A stretch of 38,294 bases of DNA from a candidate division KSB1 bacterium (GCA_022562085.1 JADFPY010000010.1:1-38294), one strand, 5' to 3'; counted from the first letter of the stretch, positions 1 to 8,298 are shown. Numbers and translations are program-made. The notes: generated by a model from the sequence alone, not told the origin.

Positions 1-2
1 GC

Positions 3-806
3 AAAGCCATTGAGCGCAATCCAAACTACTTCGACGCTATCGGGAACATGGGCTATATATACAGAGAGATCGGCGCCTACGACTCAGCGTTACCATGGCA
101 AAAAAAAATGGTCGTCCTCAATCCAACCAATGCCAGCGCCTATGCAAATCTCGGCGATACATATCGTCGATTAGATAACCTTGCGAAAGCTGAGCAGTCG
201 TTTTACAAAGCCATGGAGCTTCAACCGGACCTTGGTTTTTCATATTATTCGGTTGCTCTTTTGTATGTGACCCAAGGGAAGGAGCAGCAAGCGTTGGAGC
301 AGGTAGAGCAACTCGTCTCCATTGACCCGAATGATGCCGGAATTCTCGAATGGGCGGGCCAAATACAAGGTTATATGGGTAACTTCTCGCAAGCAAGGCA
401 GTATTATCAACAGTCGATTGCAACCAACCCGTCAATAGAGACGGATTGGTATAGCTTAAGCCCGATTGGGTTGGGGCATATTCTTTGGAAAAGCGGACAA
501 CCGGATGATGCACTAGAGCTTTTGCAACAAAGTCTCAACCTTCGCCGCGCAGAACTGCAGCGAGGCAATGAGGCTTCTTATATTCTTCGCGAATTGGCCG
601 CTATCTATGCTATCCAGGGCAACAAGACAGAAGCCTACACGTGGTTGCAAAGAGCGATAGATGCTGGGTGGCGAGATTATCGCTTAGCTTTGATAGACCC
701 GTGGTTGGAAAATCTTCGCGAGGATGAGCAGTTCCAGGAAATGATGGCACAGGTGAAAGCCATGGTTGACGAAATGCACAAACGGGTGGAAGAAATGGGT
801 TTATAG
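3..806 (+). CDS. TPR protein, 3' part only (5' end outside window)
   Basis: The reading frame is open from base 3, before the first ATG at 48, so the window cuts into a longer gene. About 267 residues are visible. They hold at least four tetratricopeptide repeats with the usual small-residue and aromatic spacing (for example AYANLGDTYRRLDNLAKAE and ALEQVEQLVSIDPNDAG). The protein ends in a short non-TPR tail containing a DPWLENLREDEQF segment. In my experience such tails close bacterial proteins that carry an N-terminal kinase or class III cyclase domain followed by TPRs, so the missing 5' part may hold a signalling domain; this is inference. TPRs are protein-protein interaction scaffolds. 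The gene ends with TAG, and about 220 bases follow before the next start with no clear terminator. Confidence 0.8.
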   Translation, partial: KAIERNPNYFDAIGNMGYIYREIGAYDSALPWQKKMVVLNPTNASAYANLGDTYRRLDNLAKAEQSFYKAMELQPDLGFSYYSVALLYVTQGKEQQALEQVEQLVSIDPNDAGILEWAGQIQGYMGNFSQARQYYQQSIATNPSIETDWYSLSPIGLGHILWKSGQPDDALELLQQSLNLRRAELQRGNEASYILRELAAIYAIQGNKTEAYTWLQRAIDAGWRDYRLALIDPWLENLREDEQFQEMMAQVKAMVDEMHKRVEEMGL

Positions 807-1029
807 TTAATATCAGTATACTTTCTCTAGATTTTTTTAGGTCACTCCAATTTCTTGAGTTGAACATTCGAATTGTAAGAACTCCGGCCGAAATACTTGT
901 TAAAACTCTGTGTGCAAATTCAGTGGGTTTTTCTTGCCATTGTGCTCAAGTTCTATTTCCTTTATTTAGACCAACGAATAAAGTTGATTCCCTAAACTTG
1001 CATAGGTGCTTAGCCATAAATCTCCTGCC

Positions 1030-2037
1030 ATGAACGAACTCAATAAAATAGCCGTGAGCTTGCTGCCGGTATTTATTTTTCTCGGCGCCTTAATTGTATT
1101 CGACAGCTATAAACTGGTTAAATTGCGCTCCGTACTGCTTACGATCCTGATGGGTTGTATTGTGGCAGGCATTTGTTTGTTCGTTAATTCAGGATTGACG
1201 AGGTTGCTTTCATTGGAATTTAAATTATATACACGATATGTCGCACCAATTGCCGAGGAACTTTTAAAAGCTCTCTACCTTGTTTATCTGATAAAATCAG
1301 AAAAAGTAGGCTTCATGGTCGATGCAGCGATTTATGGATTCGCAATTGGTGCCGGGTTTGCCTTTATCGAAAATATATTCTATTTGCAGAAACTTGCAGG
1401 CGCACATGTTTTGGTTTGGATTGTCCGAGGCTTTGGAACAGCCATCATGCATGGTACAACCACTGCCATCTTTGGAATGATCTCCAAGAATTTGTCCGAC
1501 AAGTATTCTTCAAAGCAGGTCCATATATTTTGGGCCGGCCTTGCCGCTGCGATTTTACTCCACTCATTCTACAATCATTTTTTCTTGCCCCCCATTTTGA
1601 TCACAATCTGTTTTGTGATCGGCCTGCCGTTAGTCATTGTTTTTGTTTTCGACCTGAGCGAACAGGCCACACGCAAATGGCTGGGTGTTGGCTTTGATAC
1701 AGACGTAGACTTACTTGAAGTGATTACGACCGGCGATATCTTAGAGTCCCGAATCGGCAAATATCTGGAATCTCTCAAGAGCAGATTTCCCGGTGCAGTG
1801 GTCGCGGATATGCTTTGTTATCTCAGGCTTCACTTGGAGTTGGCTGTTAGAGCCAAAGGGATACTCTTAATGCGGCAAAGCGGATTTGAGCCAGCTTCCG
1901 ACCCTGAAATAAGAACTAAATTTGAGGAATTAGATTATCTGCGAAAAAGCATTGGCAAGACGGGAAAACTCGCCATTCTTCCATTTCTCCGCACCAGCAG
2001 CCGAGACCTCTGGCAGCTCTATTTGATTGACAAATAA
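1030..2037 (+). CDS. PrsW-family intramembrane protease with extra C-terminal domain
   Basis: A multi-spanning membrane protein of 335 residues from the ATG at 1030. An upstream in-frame GTG at 1006 is possible, and neither start has a good ribosome site. The PrsW motifs are present: EELLK (E76, E77), FAFIEN (E114), MHG (H141) and HSFYNH (H178, H183), spread over successive membrane segments as in Bacillus subtilis PrsW, which cleaves the anti-sigma factor RsiW. The membrane part ends near residue 215. The remaining roughly 120 residues are soluble and charged, containing a VVADMLCYLRLHLELA helix, and are not part of the core protease. No sigma/anti-sigma pair lies nearby, so the substrate is unknown. 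Family assignment is firm; activity is inferred from the retained residues. Confidence 0.85.
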   Translation: MNELNKIAVSLLPVFIFLGALIVFDSYKLVKLRSVLLTILMGCIVAGICLFVNSGLTRLLSLEFKLYTRYVAPIAEELLKALYLVYLIKSEKVGFMVDAAIYGFAIGAGFAFIENIFYLQKLAGAHVLVWIVRGFGTAIMHGTTTAIFGMISKNLSDKYSSKQVHIFWAGLAAAILLHSFYNHFFLPPILITICFVIGLPLVIVFVFDLSEQATRKWLGVGFDTDVDLLEVITTGDILESRIGKYLESLKSRFPGAVVADMLCYLRLHLELAVRAKGILLMRQSGFEPASDPEIRTKFEELDYLRKSIGKTGKLAILPFLRTSSRDLWQLYLIDK

Positions 2038-2040
2038 GGG

Positions 2041-2069
2041 TTGACAATCTTGGGGCAATTTGCTAACTT
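2041..2069 (+). promoter_or_regulatory. Putative sigma-70 promoter for the GAF-PP2C gene
   Basis: A perfect -35 TTGACA (2041-2046) is followed after 17 bases by TAACTT (2064-2069), a -10 matching only three of six consensus positions. It starts three bases after the PrsW gene stop and about 90 bases before the next start. Spacing is ideal but the -10 is weak. Confidence 0.4.
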
Positions 2070-2161
2070 TTTATTATTACTCTTCCAAAGACAGTTTAAA
2101 TTCTAAAGGGTTCAAAGTGTCTGAAAGAAATCTGCTTTAATTCTCAAAATTGGGGAAGCTC

Positions 2162-3463
2162 ATGCCAGGCAAAAATATCCAGGAGTTGGAAAAGGAAAAT
2201 CAACATCTTAAGAAAACAGTTGAGGATCTGTGGACGATAAACCAGTTGGCCCGTCTCATCAGTTCAACAATGCCGGTTGACCAGATTTTAGATAAAGTGG
2301 TTGCTGTTTCCGTGAAAGGCATAAAGGCAGAGCAGGGGACCATTTCCCTGCTTACGGCTAAAAAAGAAAATGAGGAAACCGGAGACCCATTCAAAACGAT
2401 GATTCGAAAAGTTGACGTTTCGAGACTAGTGGGAAAATACCGGCTGGATGATCATTTGAGCGGCTGGATGCTCAGCAATCGAAAACCCTTAACTATCAAC
2501 GACGTGAAAAATGATAACATCCTAAAAGGTGTCCAGCTGAATGAGGGAATTCAATCTATTTTGAGTGTGCCATTGATGTGCAAGGGAAATTTGATTGGAG
2601 TTCTGAATATTTTCAATAAAAAAGACGTTGGGGGTTTCTCTAACAATGATCAGCGTTTGTTATCAATTATTGCTTCCCAGTCGGCACAAATTATTGAAAA
2701 CGCACGACTCTATGTGGAGGAAAAACAGCTTAGACGCTACGAGAATGAATTAGAAATGGCACGAAATATTCAAGAGGGGCTCATCCCCAAAGAGGTGCCG
2801 AAAACCAAAAAACTCGATATCTCCAGCTTCTTCAATCCGGCTGATGAAGTCGGCGGTGACTATTTTGATTATTTAGATTTAGGGAATGATAAAATCGGCA
2901 TTGTGATGGCGGATGTTTCCGGTCATGGCGCTGCTGCGGCCCTGGTCATGACCATGATGAAGGGTATTGTGCACGCGATTACCAGCGATTTCGAGTCGCC
3001 GGAGAAAGCTTTGGCAGAGTTTAACTCGATCCTGAATCAAATTGGGCCGAAAGAGAAGTTTGTCACAATGATATTTCTGGTTTTCGATTTAAAGCAGATG
3101 AAGTTGTTATATTCCAGCGCGGGGCATCCTCCGCTGGTATTTTACAATAGTAAATCCAAGACCTGCGAGTTGGTTGAATTCATTTGCCCGGCTCTGGGAA
3201 TTTCGTCGCTTTCCCAATATAAACAAAAACAAATGACCTTATCGTCGGGAGATTTGATTTTAGTTTACACCGATGGAGTTACTGAAGCCTTTAACGAAGA
3301 ACAAGAAATGTTTGAAGAGGCTCGATTGCTCAAGGCTGTTCAGGAAGTGGCTAAACAAACTTCTGCGAAGACCATCGAACATATTAAAAAGAAGCTAAAA
3401 GAATTTACCAAAGATGCCTCTCAAAGCGATGACGTGGCTATGATCGCGATTAAAGCGAATTAA
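2162..3463 (+). CDS. GAF-domain PP2C-type (RsbU/SpoIIE) serine phosphatase
   Basis: A soluble protein of 433 residues. I chose the ATG at 2162, with GGGGA just upstream, over the in-frame TTG at 2150. Residues 1-25 are a coiled coil, about 25-185 a GAF domain, 180-210 a signalling helix, and 205-433 a SpoIIE-type PP2C domain. The metal-binding acidic residues are visible: D233 and D236 in GGDYFD, D251 in MADVSGHG, then YTDGVTEA and SQSDDVAMI near the C-terminus. Family members remove phosphate from a STAS-domain antagonist in partner-switching cascades that control a sigma factor or another output. A STAS protein is encoded at 12519, but no HATPase_c anti-sigma kinase is in the window. The GAF domain probably senses a small ligand. 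Function is confident; the partner is inferred. Confidence 0.92.
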   Translation: MPGKNIQELEKENQHLKKTVEDLWTINQLARLISSTMPVDQILDKVVAVSVKGIKAEQGTISLLTAKKENEETGDPFKTMIRKVDVSRLVGKYRLDDHLSGWMLSNRKPLTINDVKNDNILKGVQLNEGIQSILSVPLMCKGNLIGVLNIFNKKDVGGFSNNDQRLLSIIASQSAQIIENARLYVEEKQLRRYENELEMARNIQEGLIPKEVPKTKKLDISSFFNPADEVGGDYFDYLDLGNDKIGIVMADVSGHGAAAALVMTMMKGIVHAITSDFESPEKALAEFNSILNQIGPKEKFVTMIFLVFDLKQMKLLYSSAGHPPLVFYNSKSKTCELVEFICPALGISSLSQYKQKQMTLSSGDLILVYTDGVTEAFNEEQEMFEEARLLKAVQEVAKQTSAKTIEHIKKKLKEFTKDASQSDDVAMIAIKAN

Positions 3464-3547
3464 TTTCGGTTATTCATTTCCACCGCGATTAATGATCATT
3501 TCTGAGTGTTTGAACGAAAACTCTAAATCAAAAGAGGAGAGTTCAAA

Positions 3548-3637
3548 ATGTGGGTATGAATTATTATAACATCGTTTCTGGTAGTTTCAAGTTGTGCTCC
3601 GCCGCCTTCCTGCCTTTTAGATCAACTGTTTTTTTAA
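3548..3637 (+). pseudogene. Broken small lipoprotein gene (in-frame TGA)
   Basis: A good ribosome site GAGGAG (3534-3539) lies eight bases before ATG at 3548, but the frame reads Met-Trp-Val then TGA. If the TGA at 3557 is read through, the frame continues as IIITSFLVVSSCAPPPS, which looks like a lipoprotein signal peptide with a VSSC lipobox followed by prolines. It then stops at 3635 after about ten more residues. A second overlapping ATG at 3556 opens a 42-codon frame without lipoprotein character. I read this as the remnant of a small lipoprotein gene with a nonsense mutation and lost 3' end. TGA is a normal stop elsewhere in this window, so recoding is unlikely. Confidence 0.45.
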
Positions 3638-3711
3638 ACTTTGCTCTTGCTTTTATCCTTCCAAATATTAATATTAAAACTTGATATTGAGTAACTATTT
3701 CGTGAGGAAAT

Positions 3712-3901
3712 ATGAAAGTTACAATTGAACTTCGCGGGGGGGGTAAAGAATTGGAGAATCTTAGAAAAAAATGCAACCACAATGACTCAAACAATTGAAA
3801 ATGCTTTGCTATTGGGGGCTCAAAGGAGAACCCTGGTTCAAAGCCTGTTGGACGAGACTTGTGATGAATTCGACAATGCACTAAGCAAACTTGCCTCATA
3901 A
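3712..3901 (+). pseudogene. Small frameshifted gene, about 61 residues if repaired
   Basis: ATG at 3712, preceded by GAGG, opens a frame MKVTIELRGGGKELENLRKK that stops at 3796. A second frame, from ATG at 3782 to TAA at 3899-3901, encodes TQTIENALLLGAQRRTLVQ and more. The two meet at a run of seven A at 3765-3771. With six A the frames join into one protein of about 61 residues: a beta-like start, then a glycine loop and amphipathic helices. A run of eight G at 3736-3743 is a second slippage-prone spot. I do not recognise the family. It may be a recent pseudogene, a phase-variable gene or a sequencing error. Confidence 0.45.
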
Positions 3902-3950
3902 GATACAGATTGGTACCAAAAGAAATCAACTAAATCTTAAACTTTATTGC

Positions 3951-5048
3951 ATGAAATTTAGATATTCCGAGTGGCGCGACGAACAGGATTTAAGCAAGCT
4001 GACTTTTGAGGAGCTGATGCGGCTTTTCAGTCAACTTCTTCTTTATACAAATGGCGATCCCAACGCCGCGCTGCAAATGATGACGAAAATGGACCAGGAA
4101 TACAACGTCTTTGATGAAAGCGAAGGCGCGGGTTTCGAGGAGTTTTTAGAATGGTTGAAGCAGGAAGGATATATTGAAGAATTCAACGATATTCTCGCGC
4201 TTACTCACAAAGGTTCGCGCCGGATCCGTCAGGATGCTTTAAAAGAGATTTTCACTTCTTTGAAGAAAAAGTCACTCGGTGAGCACGAGTCGCCGTTTTC
4301 AGGAGAGGGGATTGAGCGGCTCAGTGAAACAAAGCCATACAAATTTGGCGATCAGCCGTCGAACATCGATTTCACCGCAACGATTAAAAATGCCATTCAT
4401 CGAGATGGCCTGGATGATTTTAATTTAAAAGAAGAGGATTTTGAAGTTTACGAAACCGAACATTTGACGTCATGTGCAACCGTGCTTCTGCTTGATATCA
4501 GCCATAGCATGATTCTTTATGGGGAAGATCGCATTACTCCGGCAAAAAAAGTCGCTTTGGCATTAGCCGAGATGATTACAAGTCGTTTTCCGAAAGACAG
4601 TCTGCACGTTGCGGTTTTTGGAGATAAAGCAATTGAAATCAGTCTCGAAGATATTCCGAAGATTGCGGTTGGTCCTTATCATACCAATACAAAAGATGCT
4701 CTTGAACTTGCTCAACGAATCTTAAAACGTAAACGCAACGTCAACAAACAAATCTTTATGGTGACGGATGGCAAACCTTCTGCTATTTTTGTGGGCGCGC
4801 GGATTTACAAAAACCCGTTTGGTCTGGACCGCAGAATCGTAAACCAAACCTTGAACGAAGCGCGTTCTTGCCGAAAAAATAAAATTACAATTACCACCTT
4901 TATGGTTGCAAGAGATAACTGGCTCATTGATTTCGTGAAAGAGTTAACCGAAGTCAACAAAGGACGGGCTTACTATTCGTCACTAAATAAATTAGGTGAA
5001 TACATTTTTGTGGATTATATTCGCAACCGCAAGCAGCGGTTGAGGTGA
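3951..5048 (+). CDS. von Willebrand factor A (VWA) domain protein, partner of the downstream AAA+ ATPase
   Basis: A soluble protein of 365 residues starting MKFRYSEWRD at ATG 3951; an upstream in-frame extension lacks support. The N-terminal half (about 1-170) is helical and charged. The C-terminal half is a VWA fold with a complete metal-ion-dependent adhesion site: DISHS (D182, S184, S186), a threonine in HTNTKD near 245-247, and D273 in VTDGKP. Together with the next gene it matches the general pairing of VWA proteins with MoxR or Mg-chelatase-type AAA+ ATPases, where the VWA protein presents a substrate or metal-dependent partner to the ATPase. I recall a similar pair in actinobacteria. 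No chelatase H subunit or tetrapyrrole gene is nearby, so metal insertion into porphyrin is unlikely. The true substrate is unknown. Confidence 0.88.
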   Translation: MKFRYSEWRDEQDLSKLTFEELMRLFSQLLLYTNGDPNAALQMMTKMDQEYNVFDESEGAGFEEFLEWLKQEGYIEEFNDILALTHKGSRRIRQDALKEIFTSLKKKSLGEHESPFSGEGIERLSETKPYKFGDQPSNIDFTATIKNAIHRDGLDDFNLKEEDFEVYETEHLTSCATVLLLDISHSMILYGEDRITPAKKVALALAEMITSRFPKDSLHVAVFGDKAIEISLEDIPKIAVGPYHTNTKDALELAQRILKRKRNVNKQIFMVTDGKPSAIFVGARIYKNPFGLDRRIVNQTLNEARSCRKNKITITTFMVARDNWLIDFVKELTEVNKGRAYYSSLNKLGEYIFVDYIRNRKQRLR

Positions 5049-5056
5049 TTACAAAT

Positions 5057-5121
5057 TTTGCGAGGCGTGAGGCGCCGTGGCAATCCAATTCGTTGGAGAT
5101 TAGTTGTCGCCGAATTCGCAA
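5057..5121. repeat. Nested inverted repeat between the VWA and AAA+ genes
   Basis: Three nested arms can pair: TTGCGA (5058-5063) with TCGCAA (5116-5121); GGCG (5071-5074) with CGCC (5108-5111); and TCCAA/TTGGA closing a TTCG loop at 5089-5092. No T-run follows, so this is not a standard terminator. It may be a processing or stabilising hairpin between the two cistrons, or a small palindromic repeat. Confidence 0.45.
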
Positions 5122-5146
5122 CGACGAAAATAAATCGAGGAAGTAA

Positions 5147-6643
5147 ATGAGCAACCCAAAAACTATAAGCGAACTTCGCAAATCAGGCTACAAAGTTATT
5201 TCCATTAAGCAGGAAATACGCAAAAATTTGATTGAGAAAATAAAAAATGATGAAACCCTGTTTCCTGAAATCATCGGGTACGATGACACGGTTATTCCCG
5301 CCCTTTGCAATGCCATTCTTTCTTATCATGACTTAGTTTTACTGGGTCTGCGGGGTCAAGCTAAAACCCGCATCCTGCGTTTATTGCCAAGTTTGCTGGA
5401 TGAATACATTCCAATTGTCAAAGGGTGCGAAATCAATGACAATCCTTATCAACCGGTTTGTAATGCCTGTAATGAAAAAGTGAAGGGACATGGTGATGAG
5501 GTGGAAATCGAGTGGCTGCACCGCGATGATCGCTACGGCGAAAAACTCGCCACACCGGATGTCACCATCGCAGATCTGATTGGCGACATCGATCCAATTA
5601 AAGCTGCCTCCCAAAAGCTGCATTACGCCCACGAAGGGGTGATTCATTTTGGCATTATTCCAAGGACAAATCGAGGCATTTTCGCGATAAACGAACTTCC
5701 CGATTTGCAGCCGCGCATTCAAGTTGGCTTACTCAACATTATGCAGGAAAAAGACATCCAGATTCGCGGGTTCCCAATTCGGATACCCCTCGACATTATG
5801 ATCGTTTACTCAGCTAACCCGGAAGATTATACAAACCGTGGCAGCATTATCACGCCCCTGAAAGATCGAATTGGCTCACAAATCTTGACGCATTATCCGA
5901 GAAACATAGACGATGGTATAAAGATAACAGCACAAGAGGCATGGGAGAACCGGGACAGCGGCCGTGAAGTTCATGTGCCGTATTTATTTCGTGAAATTAT
6001 CGAGCAAGTGGCGGCAGAAGCCAGAAAGAGCGAGTTTGTCGATCACAATTCCGGAGTCAGCGTGCGGATGACGGTGACCAGCCTGGAAAATCTGATTAGC
6101 AACGCTGAGCGCCGCGCCATCAAAAATAATGAGAACATCATTACTCCAAGAATTTGTGATTTATACGCGACGTTACCTTCGATTACCGGCAAGATTGAGC
6201 TGGTCTATGAAGGTGAACAGGAGGGAGAAATCAATGTGTCCAAGGCGCTGATTGGAAAAGCAGTAAAAACCATTTTTAAGAAATGTTTTTCGGATCCTCT
6301 GGCGGCCACCAAAAGAGGTGAGCAGACTTACACCGAAGTGGTTAATTGGTTTAAAGACAATCGCGCCGTTGAAATTTCCGACAATATGACTACCGAAAAA
6401 TATTTAACAGAGTTAAAAAAAGTTAAGGGACTAAAAGACTTAACCATTCGTTTCATGAAGTTGAAAAAGGATGTTAATAACGGGGAATTGGGCGCTGCCA
6501 TGGAATTCGTACTAGATGGTCTGCATCAAAACTCCATGTTAAGTAAGGACATTGTAGATTCAAAAACCTCCTACAAAGACATGCTTGACACAATGTTTAG
6601 TTCCTTCCGCGAGGAAGAAGATGAAGATTCCCAGGAAGCTTAA
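5147..6643 (+). CDS. Mg-chelatase-like (MoxR-related) AAA+ ATPase
   Basis: A 498-residue ATPase with ATG at 5147 and GAGGAA nine bases upstream. Walker A is GLRGQAKT (67-74). The Walker B region reads IFAINELPDL, with N182-E183 where most AAA+ proteins have Asp-Glu. Sensor 1 is SANPEDY (N224), and a likely arginine finger lies in PLKDRIG (R241). An insertion near 94-109 holds three to four cysteines (C94, C105, C108), suggesting a small metal site. The C-terminal 180 residues are helical and acidic at the end. The BchI-type fold with NE in Walker B recurs, as I recall, in actinobacterial 'magnesium chelatase' homologues that also sit next to a VWA gene, so the substitution may be a family trait. 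The pair probably remodels or activates a protein partner. Confidence 0.88.
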   Translation: MSNPKTISELRKSGYKVISIKQEIRKNLIEKIKNDETLFPEIIGYDDTVIPALCNAILSYHDLVLLGLRGQAKTRILRLLPSLLDEYIPIVKGCEINDNPYQPVCNACNEKVKGHGDEVEIEWLHRDDRYGEKLATPDVTIADLIGDIDPIKAASQKLHYAHEGVIHFGIIPRTNRGIFAINELPDLQPRIQVGLLNIMQEKDIQIRGFPIRIPLDIMIVYSANPEDYTNRGSIITPLKDRIGSQILTHYPRNIDDGIKITAQEAWENRDSGREVHVPYLFREIIEQVAAEARKSEFVDHNSGVSVRMTVTSLENLISNAERRAIKNNENIITPRICDLYATLPSITGKIELVYEGEQEGEINVSKALIGKAVKTIFKKCFSDPLAATKRGEQTYTEVVNWFKDNRAVEISDNMTTEKYLTELKKVKGLKDLTIRFMKLKKDVNNGELGAAMEFVLDGLHQNSMLSKDIVDSKTSYKDMLDTMFSSFREEEDEDSQEA

Positions 6644-6694
6644 GCTGTTCCTTATTTTCAATCACAATCTGCACACTAAGTGAAGAGAAACATC

Positions 6695-8251
6695 ATGGGA
6701 AACGCCGCGGTGTCTCTTCAAAAATACGTCGACCTCGAAGAGCAAATCCGCAAACTAAATGCGATTGGCATCGCGCTTTCCAGTGAGCGGGATCTTGGCA
6801 AGCTGCTGGAACTGATTGCGACTGAGGCTCGGGCCTTCACAAATGCGGATGGCTGCAGCCTTTATATTAAAGACGAAGAAAAGCTTAATTTTGCAGTTGC
6901 GCAGACCGAGTCATTACAGAAGCGCGACGGCAAGCGCGAACCTTTTAAATCATTCTCACTCCCTCTTACCAAAGAAAGTATTGCTGGCTATGTGGCCGTT
7001 ACCGGTGAAGTATTGAACATCGAAGATGTATACACCATCCCAGCGAATATAGAATACCGGGTCAATAAACAATTTGATAAAAATAATAACTATCGCTCAA
7101 AATCGATGCTTGCTGTGCCTATGCGGGATAATGCCGGCGAGATTATCGGTGTTCTGCAATTAATCAATTCTTTAGATTGTTCTGATCATATCATCCCGTT
7201 TAATCCCGAACTTGAGAGCATTATTTTATCCCTGGCTTCTCAAGCCGCAGTGGCAATTCGGAACGTCAAGCTTATTGAAGATATCAAAAACCTGTTCCGC
7301 TCCCTGGTGCGGTATTCGATAAAAGCCATCGACGCACGGAGTCCCCATACGGCCGGGCATTCGGGCCGGGTTGCCAAATACTGTGTGCGAATGGCGCATG
7401 CTATAAATGAAGAGCCGGAAGGCCGCTTGGGCCAAATAAAGTTTTCAGCACAGGAAATCGAAGAGTTGCGCATGGCAGGGTGGCTGCATGATATTGGTAA
7501 AATCGGAGTTCGCGAAAGTATTCTAGAAAAAACCAATAAATTGACCGCTAACCAGATTGAGGTCATTTCGGAACGGTTTGAAGGAATCAAGAATCAAGTA
7601 AACGCGCGGTTTATTGAAAAGAAATTTGAAGCGTTGCTTGAAAAAAAATCGGTACCCAATTCCCTGGATATTGAGCGACAGCAGGCGATCGCCGAAATTG
7701 ATGACGCCTTAAATTTCATAAAGAGAGTTAACATTCCAGGGCATTTAAAAGAGGAAGAGCGGATTCATCTCAAGAAAATAGCGGAAAAGACCTACCTAAA
7801 CAGTAAAGGGGAAAAACGCACCTACTTAAACCCGAAGGAGTACGAAAGCCTTTCGATTATCCGGGGAAATTTAACGCCAAGTGAATATGAGGAGATGCAG
7901 TCACATGTTCTGCAAACAATCGGTATTCTTGATAAAATTCCATTTACTAAAGAGTTGCAGAATATCCCCCAATACGCAGCCGGTCACCATGAATATTTAG
8001 ATGGCACCGGTTACCCGAGGGGATTAAAAGGCGATGAAATTAGCATTCAATCGAGAATTATGTGTATTGCTGATATTTATGATGCACTGAGCTCCACGGA
8101 TCGTCCGTACAAAAAGGCGCTGCCCATTGAAGAGACGGTGAATATCCTGAGAAACGAAATAAAAGCCGGCAAGCTCGATGGTGATATTGTTGAAATGTTC
8201 ATTCGCAGGAAGCTTTATCAAAAAACTTCATTTCAAGAGGATGAAGATTAA
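6695..8251 (+). CDS. GAF-HD-GYP protein, probable cyclic-di-nucleotide phosphodiesterase with an insertion
   Basis: A protein of 518 residues from ATG 6695 (AAGAGA upstream; an in-frame GTG at 6680 is the alternative). Residues about 15-190 form a GAF domain and 195-518 an HD-GYP domain. Key HD-GYP elements are HTAGHSGRVAKYC, the HD pair (H265, D266) in WLHDIGKIG, GHHEYLDGTGYPRGLKG (H431, H432, GYP 439-441) and ADIYDAL. About 110 residues are inserted between the HDIGKIG helix and the EMQSHV helix (about 282-395). The insert starts and ends with similar segments, NKLTANQIEVISERF and GNLTPSEYEEMQSH, as if that helix had been duplicated. HD-GYP enzymes hydrolyse c-di-GMP or related dinucleotides; specificity cannot be read from sequence. 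The GAF domain probably gates activity. Confidence 0.92.
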   Translation: MGNAAVSLQKYVDLEEQIRKLNAIGIALSSERDLGKLLELIATEARAFTNADGCSLYIKDEEKLNFAVAQTESLQKRDGKREPFKSFSLPLTKESIAGYVAVTGEVLNIEDVYTIPANIEYRVNKQFDKNNNYRSKSMLAVPMRDNAGEIIGVLQLINSLDCSDHIIPFNPELESIILSLASQAAVAIRNVKLIEDIKNLFRSLVRYSIKAIDARSPHTAGHSGRVAKYCVRMAHAINEEPEGRLGQIKFSAQEIEELRMAGWLHDIGKIGVRESILEKTNKLTANQIEVISERFEGIKNQVNARFIEKKFEALLEKKSVPNSLDIERQQAIAEIDDALNFIKRVNIPGHLKEEERIHLKKIAEKTYLNSKGEKRTYLNPKEYESLSIIRGNLTPSEYEEMQSHVLQTIGILDKIPFTKELQNIPQYAAGHHEYLDGTGYPRGLKGDEISIQSRIMCIADIYDALSSTDRPYKKALPIEETVNILRNEIKAGKLDGDIVEMFIRRKLYQKTSFQEDED

Positions 8252-8298
8252 ATTTGCTTTTCCGAAACTCTATCGGTGAATTTCCTGTGATCAATTAA

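Noticed and set aside
3557-3559. TGA read as a sense codon (Trp, Gly or Sec)
   Set aside because: TGA ends many intact genes here (such as the phosphoesterase at 8940 and pssA at 38048), and no selenocysteine element or selenoprotein gene is visible.
5147-6643. Magnesium chelatase for chlorophyll or cobalt chelatase for B12
   Set aside because: The large H/CobN subunit and other tetrapyrrole genes are absent, and the cysteine insertion and NE Walker B do not fit BchI.
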